This document shows positions 1-5,307 of a stretch of DNA of 5,307 nt, piece by piece. The stretch is from an uncultured Devosia sp. (lineage in GTDB: Bacteria > Pseudomonadota > Alphaproteobacteria > Rhizobiales > Devosiaceae). How positions within the stretch are numbered: the stretch's first letter is position 1; every line of letters starts with the position of its first letter. The stretch covers positions 1 through 5,307 of the forward strand of contig CAMLKN010000181.1 of NCBI GenBank assembly GCA_946480655.1. Direction: 5' to 3'. The notes beneath the pieces are model-generated. The model had not been told where the DNA came from and searched no databases. It was given only the letters and a program-made list of their open reading frames with translations. A program made the translations under genes and the position numbers.

Positions 1-1245
1 GGCGGCCAGTTCGCCGGACCGATGGTCCCGCTGTCCGATGGCATCGGCCAGAGAAAGGCCATCCCGGGTGGCCCGCTGCGCCGCGTCGTAGAGCATTTCG
101 TGGGCGTGATGCCGACCAAGGGAGGCTGACAAGCGCATCATGATCGCTTCCGAGAGAATTTGCCCGCGGGTGAGCTCGAGATTGGCGGCCATGCGTTCTG
201 CATGAACGACGAGACCCGAACAGAGCCGGTGCAGGGTCCTTGCAACCGAGACGCCAAGGATAGCGAGTTCGGGCACGACCACATCGGTGACATTGGCGGC
301 CGAGGAATCTCCCTCATCCATGCGCGGCATGGACCATGTGGCCAGCGGGACCCTGGCGGTCAAAAGGCGACAGAGGCTGATCAGCAGCAGGGCAGTCGAC
401 GGGTTGCGCTTTTGCGCCATCGTGGAACTGCCCATCTTGCCGTGGTGAAAGGCCTCTTCCAGCTCCGCCACCTCTGTGCGCTGAAGAAAGACCACGTCAT
501 GGCCGATTTTCTCCGCGATCTGCGCGAGCAGGGCCAAGGCCGTCAGGTAGTCGGCCTGCCGGTCGAATGACGCGCGCAGCGGGAGCCTGGCCACGTCGAG
601 CCGCAGACGCCGGCCGACACCCTCCGCCACGGCGGGCCCTTTCTCGCCCATGGCCGCAAATGTGCCAATGGCGCCACCCAGATTGACCACAAAGCTGGTG
701 CCAATGCGGTTTTCCAGCCGGTCGCGGGCACGGCGGATTTCGTCCAGCCAGCCCAGCGCCTTGTAGCCGAAGGTCATCGGCAAGGCGTGTTGACCGTGGG
801 TACGGCCGGCCTGGAGAGTGTCGCGATGTGTCCGCGCCAGATCAGCCAGCACGCCATCGAGCAGGTTCAGCGCCTCAGTGATGAGCGCATGCGACTGCCG
901 CATCTGCAGCGCCGTCGCAGTGTCAAAGATGTTCTGCGTCGTGGCACCCCAGTGGATGTAGCCCGCCGCCGGTTCGCCCGCCAGCGCTTCAAGCTGCTTG
1001 AGCACCGGCACGAACGGGTGTTGGGCGTGGGCGATGTCGGCGCTCAGCCGCGCGAAATCCAGCCGCTCCGACCGGCAGGCCGCTGCGATCGCGCTGACGA
1101 CCTTGTCCGGGATCAGTCCGAGTTCGGCCTGCGATTGGGCCAGGGCAACCTCGACATCGAGCCATGCCTGCACTGTGCTGGCATCGCTCCAGATCGCCAC
1201 GGCTTCCGGCGCAAACCAGTGGCGCGTCATGAAGGAATGAAACAT
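1..1245 (-). CDS. Fumarase/aspartase-superfamily lyase, adenylosuccinate lyase / PcaB-like (partial, C-terminus off the left edge)
   Basis: This is an open frame of 415 codons from the ATG at 1245 to the window edge, with no stop; family members usually have about 430-460 residues, so only the C-terminal end is missing. The superfamily signature is GSSTMAQKRNP at residues 272-282, the mobile loop that normally carries the catalytic serine. Two other conserved blocks are visible: HWGATTQN at 98-105 and GRTHGQHALP around His150. The N-terminus (W..EAVAIWSD...AWLDVEVALA..QAELGLIP) is typical of the 3-carboxy-cis,cis-muconate cycloisomerase / adenylosuccinate-lyase branch. Such enzymes are cytoplasmic homotetramers that break or form C-N or C-O bonds, or lactonise, next to a carboxylate. 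The usual Pro after Met in the signature is Ala here. It lies 69 bp downstream of tctC on the same strand, probably in one operon, which suggests it acts on the imported substrate rather than in purine synthesis; no pca gene is in view. The ribosome site is weak (GGTGAG only 2 nt from the ATG); an ATG at 1230 is a less likely start. The family call is firm, the reaction unknown. Confidence 0.9.
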   Translation of the reverse strand, partial: MFHSFMTRHWFAPEAVAIWSDASTVQAWLDVEVALAQSQAELGLIPDKVVSAIAAACRSERLDFARLSADIAHAQHPFVPVLKQLEALAGEPAAGYIHWGATTQNIFDTATALQMRQSHALITEALNLLDGVLADLARTHRDTLQAGRTHGQHALPMTFGYKALGWLDEIRRARDRLENRIGTSFVVNLGGAIGTFAAMGEKGPAVAEGVGRRLRLDVARLPLRASFDRQADYLTALALLAQIAEKIGHDVVFLQRTEVAELEEAFHHGKMGSSTMAQKRNPSTALLLISLCRLLTARVPLATWSMPRMDEGDSSAANVTDVVVPELAILGVSVARTLHRLCSGLVVHAERMAANLELTRGQILSEAIMMRLSASLGRHHAHEMLYDAAQRATRDGLSLADAIGQRDHRSGELAA

Positions 1246-4200
1246 CTCTCACCGATCCGAAGAAACAAGGAGGATCGCACGGAGCCGGGAGGGTGCCCCG
1301 TGCGATTGGCCGGGCTACTCGACGCTGATCTGGGCGCCGTCGATGATCGAGGCATAGATTGCCTGCTGCTCATCGATGAAGGCGGCGAACGGCTCGGCCT
1401 CAAGCGGGCTGGCGATGAAGCCGGACTCCGAGAGGCGCTGCACCACTTCGGGATCCTGGCCGAGATCGTAGAGTGCGGCGCTCAGCTCCGCGACGATTTC
1501 GGGTGAGGTGCCTGCCTTAACGAAAACGCCCTGGAACAAGGGGAGAGCGACACCGCCGAAACCGTCGATCTCGGACAGGGCCGGCACATCCGGCAGGGCC
1601 GGCGAGCGGTCCTGGCTGGTGACTGCCAATGCCCGCGCCTGACCATCGGCAATGAATGGCAGCGCGGTGGACGTCGTCAGCACGGCCGCATCCAGCAGTC
1701 CCGCCAGAAGGTCGGTCGAGACCTGCGCCCCACCCTGATAGGGCGCATGGACAAGTGTGATGTCGGCGACGGACGACACCATTTCGCCGACAAAGTGCTG
1801 GGCCGAGCCGATACCGGGAGATCCATAGGTAACCGTGTCCGGTTCGGCCTTGGCCGCAGCCACCAGGTCTCCCATCGTGGCGAAGGGAGAGGCGGCGGGA
1901 ACGGCGATGGTCATGGACGTGATCGCCGTCCGTCCGACGGGAATGGTCTGGGTCTTCCAGTCGATGCCCACCGACTTGTTGACCATGGGCACCGCGACCG
2001 TATCGAAACCGCCATAGTAGAGCACGGAGCCATCGGTTCCGCCGTTAAGCAGGTTCTGCAGCGCAATCATGCCGCTGGCGCCGGTAGCGTTCTCCACGAC
2101 CACCGTGCGGCCGAGACGCTCGCCAAGCTCGGGTGCTACCACACGGGCGGCAAAGTCTGCACTGCCTCCAGCAGAGTAGCCGACCAAGAGGGTGATCGTT
2201 CCATCGGACTGCGCCAGTGCCGGTGTCATCATGCCGAGCGCGGCAAATCCAAGGGCAAGGATACGGTTGCCGGTTGTCATTTGTACTCCTCCAACGACCT
2301 TGACCCATACAATATGTATTGTATGCATATGAAGTCAGGTGCGAGGTGATATGCCTGTACTAGGCCGATTGCAACCCGAAATCGTACAATCAATACGCTT
2401 GCAATATGTATTGATATTGTATAGGAGGCTTGGCTCATGAGTGAGCTCGACAAATTGCAGAGCTATTTGCGGTCCCTCTCGCTGCGCGCAGCGGAAGGCG
2501 AAAAGCTGCCGACCATCCGGCAGCTGATGCAGGATTTCGGCCTGTCCCAGGCGCTGGTGCAGCGCGTGTTCGACGCCTTGCGCGCCGAGGGACTGATCGT
2601 CTCACAGGTGGGCCGCGGCACGTTCTTTACCGGTGGCCGGCCCAGCGAAGGGCCCCAACCGGAACGCGCGACGGGTGGGGGACGCAGCGTCATACTGTTG
2701 CGCCGGCCGCTACAGAACCTGCGCGGCAGGCTGGTGCTCGACCGGCTGCAACAGGCACTGGCCGATCATGGCGACGTCACCCTGGAAGTTGCCTATTCCA
2801 ACCCCGACCACGCGCGCCAGGTGCTGCAGACCCTCCCCCGCTTCGACGCCTGCATCGTGCAGAACTCCTTCGACATCATGCCCATCGACATGATCGCCGC
2901 CATCCGGCGCCGAACCGATACCCTTGTGGTCGACGGGGCCTGGCTGGTGGGAACCGATGTCGATGCGGTGGGCTTCGAATGGGGTGCATCAGTCGAACGC
3001 GCGGTCGACCTCTTGGTCGCCTCCGGTCATGACCGCATCGTTCTGGTCACGACGGCCAGCGCCTTTCTCGCCAATGAAATGGGCGTGCATCGATACCGTT
3101 CGCTTCGGCAGCGCGCCGACCTTCGATCGAGGCTCCTGCCCGAGATTCGCGTGCCGCGACTTCCGCCGCGCGCCTATGAGGAAGCGGTCGTTTCCGCTCT
3201 CGCGGCCGCTTCGATGCTCGACCGCGCCGGACGAACCGGTCTCATCGTCTGGGGAATCGAAAGCGGCCAGCGGTTCCGCACCATGCTGGGCGATGCCGGC
3301 ATGAGCGTGCCGCAAGACCTGTCCGTCATTCTCCTCGGTCGCACCGACATTGCCGAGGAAGCAGCCGGGTTCTTTCACATCATTGGTTACAGCGCCGAGC
3401 AACAGGCCGATGCCGTGTTCGCGCGGCTGCTGCAGCGCTGGGAGGAGCCCGGCGCACCTTATGAACTTGGTCTGCTGCCGCTCGAGGAGCGGGAAGGCAT
3501 GTCCGTGCATGGATATGACGCGGAGACGGGCAAGACCGGACCCTAGCAACCGGAGGAGAAAGATGGCGGCAAGGATACGTGGAGAACGGGATTTCGGCAT
3601 CGGCCTGGTCTATCTGGCCCTGGGCGTTGCGGGCTTCATCATCGCCCGCAACTATGCCTTCGGCACGCCACGCCAGATGGGGCCGGGGTTCTTCCCGAGC
3701 ATTATCGCAGCTTTGCTCGTTGCTTTCGGCATTGCGGCACTGTTGCGCGGCATCCTCGTCGAAGGCCCTGCCGTGGGGCGCTGGAACCTTAAGGGGATGG
3801 TGCTGATCACCGGATCGGTCGTCGCCTTCGGCCTGCTGCTGCCCATTCTCGGCCTGCCGATCGCGATCTTCCTCTCGACGCTGATGGCGGCAGCGGCCAG
3901 CGAAAAGTTCGGTTTCGACCTCAAGGCCTTGACCGGGCTGGCGGTTCTCTCGGGCGCATGCAGCCTCGTTTTCGTCCAGTTGCTGCGCGTTCCCATGCCG
4001 CTGCTCGGCAGCTGGCTTTCCCCCCTGTTCCCTTAGCCCGAGGTCATCATGGACATTCTCTCCAACCTGGCACTGGGGCTCTCGGTCTCACTCAGTCCGT
4101 CCAACATCCTCTACTGCCTGATCGGCACCGTCCTCGGCACGGCCATTGGCGTGCTTCCCGGCCTCGGGCCCGTGGCGACCATTGCGATCCTGCTCCCCAT

Positions 4201-5307
4201 CACCTTCGGCCTTCCGCCCGAGGCGGCCCTGATCATGCTGGCCGGGATCTACTATGGCGCCCAGTATGGTGGGTCGACCACGGCCATCCTGGTCAACCTG
4301 CCGGGCGAGCCCTCTTCGGTGGTGACGGCCATCGACGGGCACCAGCTGGCGCGCCAGGGGCAGGCCGGAAAGGCGCTGGCGACCGCCGCCATCGGTTCGT
4401 TCATCGCCGGCACGATTGCGACCTTGCTTATCGCGCTCTTCGCACCCGCGCTGGCGCGCGTCGCCCTGCAGTTCGGGCCGACCGAGTATTTCGCCCTGAT
4501 GGTGCTGGGGCTCATTGCCTCCATCATCATGGCCTCCGGCGCAGTCCTCCACGCGCTGGGCATGATCCTTGTCGGTCTCCTGCTCGGCATGGTCGGCACC
4601 GATGTCAATTCTGCGGTCTCGCGCTACACGTTCGGCATGCCGCTGCTGTCCGATGGCATCAATTTCGTGGTTATCGCCATGGGTGTCTTCGGCATCGGCG
4701 AGATCATTGCCAATCTCGAGGACGAGGCCGGGCGCGCCGTCACCACCAGGAAGGTGGAAGGGCTGATGCCAACGCGCGAGGATTGGGGACGCATCGTCGG
4801 ACCGATCCTGCGCGGCACGGGATTGGGCTCGCTGCTCGGCATCCTGCCGGGCGGCGGCGCGGCCCTGGCCTCGTTCGGCTCCTATTCGCTCGAAAAGCGC
4901 CTGTCCCGTCATCCCGAACAGTTCGGCAAGGGCGCCATCGAGGGCGTGGCCGGTCCCGAAGCGGCGAACAATGCCGGCGCGCAGACCTCCTTCATCCCCA
5001 TGCTCACCCTGGGCCTGCCGTCCAATTCGGTCATGGCCATGATGATCGGCGCCATGATCATCCAGGGCATCCAGCCCGGACCGTCAGTCATGACCCAGCA
5101 ACCGGCCCTGTTCTGGGGGCTGATCGCGTCCATGTGGCTGGGCAACTTGATGCTGCTGGTGCTCAACCTGCCGCTGATCGGCATCTGGGTCCGCATGATC
5201 GCGATCCCCTACCATTACCTCTTCCCGATCATCATCGTCTTCTGCGTCATCGGCGTGTTCAGCGTCAACAACACGACATTCGATGTCTTCGGCATGGCGC
5301 TGTTCGG

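Overview
The window looks like chromosomal or accessory catabolic DNA from a GC-rich proteobacterium. An alphaproteobacterium of the Hyphomicrobiales type is my best guess. This rests on codon use, strong Shine-Dalgarno sites and the gene families present; no ribosomal or other marker gene is available to confirm it. All of it is accounted for by five protein genes and one AT-rich regulatory region. There are no RNA genes, CRISPR arrays, insertion sequences or phage genes that I can see.

Layout: the left half is read leftwards. A tripartite tricarboxylate transporter (TTT) solute-binding protein (tctC, start at 2280) is followed, after a 69-bp gap holding a stem-loop, by a fumarase/aspartase-superfamily lyase (start at 1245) that runs off the left edge. 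The right half is read rightwards. A GntR-type regulator with a LacI-like effector domain (2437-3546) is followed closely by tctB (3563-4036) and tctA (4049 to the right edge, about 80 residues short of the usual length). The two arms diverge from a 156-bp AT-rich intergenic region (2281-2436) that holds two copies of one operator-like dyad, one in front of each arm.

How it fits together (inference): TctC captures a carboxylated substrate in the periplasm, and TctA/TctB carry it through the inner membrane. The lyase is the only cytoplasmic enzyme in view and would be expected to split or cyclise the imported compound or a product of it. The regulator sits first in the tctBA operon and probably represses both arms through the shared operators until its ligand binds. 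The substrate cannot be read from the sequence. The combination of a LacI-type effector domain, a TTT carboxylate importer and a PcaB/adenylosuccinate-lyase-like enzyme is the most interesting feature. It is a plausible, substrate-unknown catabolic module rather than a wholly new type of system.
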